From: an uncultured Bacilli bacterium
GTDB lineage: Bacteria > Bacillota_I > Bacilli_A > RF39 > UBA660
Assembly: GCA_947586655.1 (NCBI GenBank)
Contig: CANPXR010000005.1
Span: forward strand, 1 to 32,935
DNA: 32,935 nucleotides
Reading direction: 5' to 3'
Shown: positions 31,952 through 32,935 of the stretch, in pieces
Numbering within the stretch: position 1 is the first letter of the stretch
Layout: every line of letters starts with the position of its first letter
The notes under the pieces: generated by a model
The model's input: only the letters and a program-made list of their open reading frames with translations
What the model was told of the DNA's origin: nothing
Databases searched by the model: none
Translations under genes and position numbers: made by a program

Positions 31952-32935
31952 TTATTTACTTTTGCTTTTTCTATATTGTTCAACGTTTTCTGGATTTATT
32001 TCAAATCCATTCATATGTATCGTATATGTTAATGGCTCTGGAATAATTAAACCCTCGGCACTTGTTAAGCTCTTTAAAAATAAATCCCCGCCTATACTTT
32101 GTGGTAACACTAATCCTTCCGCACTTGTTAAGCTGTTTAAACCTAAATCACCATCTATTCTCTGGGGCAACTCTAATCTTTCTGCATTAGTTAAGCTGTT
32201 TAAATCTAAATCTCCACCTATTCTTTGTGGGAATTTTAATCCTTCAGCATTGGCTAAATCACTCAAAATTATATCACCACCTATGTTTTGTGGTAACTCT
32301 AATTCTTCGGCATTAGTTAAGCTGTTTAAATCTAAATATCCATCTATTCTTTGTGGTAACACTAACCCTTTGGCGCTAGTTAAGCTGCCTAAATCTAAAT
32401 TTCCACCTACCCTTTGCGGTAATATTAATCCTTCCGCACTTGTTAAGCTGCTTAAATTTAAATCATTGTCTATGATTTGTGGCAACATTAATCCTTTGGC
32501 ACTAATTAAGCTATTTAAATCTAAATCTCCACCTATTCTTTGTGGTAACTCTAATCCTTTGGCATTAGTTAATCTGTTTAAATATAAAGAGCCTCCTATG
32601 CTTTGTGGGAATACCAATCCTTCCGCACTTGTTAGGCTGCTTAAATATAAAGAGCCTCCTATGCTTTGTGGGAATACCAATCCTTCCTCACTTGTTAAGC
32701 TACTTAAATATAAAGAGCCTCCTATGCTTTGTGGAAATTCTAATCCTTTGGCACTTGTTAAGCTGCCTAAATTTAAACCCCCTATACTTTGTGGTAACAC
32801 TAATCCTTTTGCATTAGTTAAGTTGTTTAAATCTAAATATCCACCTATATTTTGTGGCAATACCAATCCTTCGGCACTTGTTAGGCTGCTTAAATCTAAA
32901 AAGCCTCCTATGCTTTGTGGTAATACTAATCCTTC
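31952..32935 (-). CDS. Leucine-rich-repeat array protein, 3' part, running off the right edge
   Basis: Partial: the frame stays open to the window end, so any start inside the window is false. The visible 327 codons are 14 tandem 21-residue units of the form EGLVLPQSIGGDLDLNSLTSA (one unit lacks a residue), then a non-repeat cap of about 35 residues (EGLIIPEPLTYTIHMNGFEI, NPENVEQYRKSKSK). The period is 63 nt in DNA. Leu/Ile spacing implies an LRR-like solenoid with the GG turn in each unit. There is no membrane span, LPXTG or export anchor at this end, so location is unknown; the N-terminus outside the window would tell. Function unknown; repeat proteins of this kind commonly bind protein ligands. 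The cap is nearly the same as the remnant at 4173-4361. Confidence 0.85.
   Translation of the reverse strand, partial: EGLVLPQSIGGFLDLSSLTSAEGLVLPQNIGGYLDLNNLTNAKGLVLPQSIGGLNLGSLTSAKGLEFPQSIGGSLYLSSLTSEEGLVFPQSIGGSLYLSSLTSAEGLVFPQSIGGSLYLNRLTNAKGLELPQRIGGDLDLNSLISAKGLMLPQIIDNDLNLSSLTSAEGLILPQRVGGNLDLGSLTSAKGLVLPQRIDGYLDLNSLTNAEELELPQNIGGDIILSDLANAEGLKFPQRIGGDLDLNSLTNAERLELPQRIDGDLGLNSLTSAEGLVLPQSIGGDLFLKSLTSAEGLIIPEPLTYTIHMNGFEINPENVEQYRKSKSK

Noticed and set aside
32605-32817. Plus-strand frame of 70 aa in the LRR array
   Set aside because: Antisense shadow of the repeat gene; it repeats with the same period and has no ribosome site.
31952-32935. Regular 63-nt repeats as a possible CRISPR array
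   Set aside because: Units are contiguous, coding in one frame and lack unique spacers; they are LRR codons.
1-32935. Mollicute genetic code 4 (TGA as Trp)
   Set aside because: Trp is TGG in all the real genes I read and TGA ends the cse60-like gene at a point matching the family length.

Overview
The window is about 30% G+C, uses the standard bacterial code (TGG for Trp, TGA as a stop in the cse60-like gene) and carries a typical low-GC Gram-positive gene set. A lipid II flippase-type protein and FtsW imply a cell wall. The genes are compact and many are unusually short for their families (Smc 987 aa, DnaE 957 aa). Together these suggest an uncultured, wall-bearing Bacilli lineage near the Erysipelotrichales/RF39/Mollicutes part of the tree. 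That placement is inferred from gene content and style; there is no rRNA in the window. I saw no rRNA, tRNA or CRISPR array.

Layout. Positions 1-2.8 kb hold an unknown gene, a MurJ/SpoVB-type flippase and a tiny Cse60-like gene coupled to it. Positions 2.8-4.6 kb are an accessory patch: two orphan genes, then a 5'-truncated leucine-rich-repeat (LRR) gene abutting a 5'-truncated, frameshifted IS110-type transposase. Positions 4.6-9.7 kb are a four-gene surface operon transcribed leftward: a TasA/CalY-like protein, an ER-type signal peptidase (SipW class) carrying a large multi-span N-terminal region, a DUF5305 protein and a large exported protein. Positions 10.0-14.5 kb are the topoisomerase IV operon parE-parC. 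A DUF1016/YhcG-type PDDEXK nuclease follows at 14.6-15.5 kb.

Positions 15.6-19.3 kb keep the Bacillus lexA / tkt-sirA-yneF neighbourhood. In the place where Bacillus has the SOS division inhibitor yneA, and Staphylococcus has sosA, lies an unlisted 47-aa single-span membrane protein. Its promoter has a LexA box inside the -35/-10 spacer, and lexA has a second box over its own -35. This is the most attractive candidate for something new in the window.

Positions 19.5-22.2 kb are the DNA-uptake genes comEA-comEC. At 22.3-24.3 kb come ftsW and, divergently, a GY-rich YjcZ-like small protein and peptide deformylase. Positions 24.4-31.3 kb are housekeeping: rnc-smc, dnaE and divergent rpmB. A single prepilin-like gene with a palindrome over its promoter follows. 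The right edge is the 3' end of an intact LRR-array gene, whose C-terminal cap nearly matches the remnant at 4.2 kb.

Most genes are on the minus strand; only lexA, the YjcZ-like gene, def and rpmB run rightward. Several starts below differ from the longest open frame because a Shine-Dalgarno sequence (often GGTGATAA) decides them.
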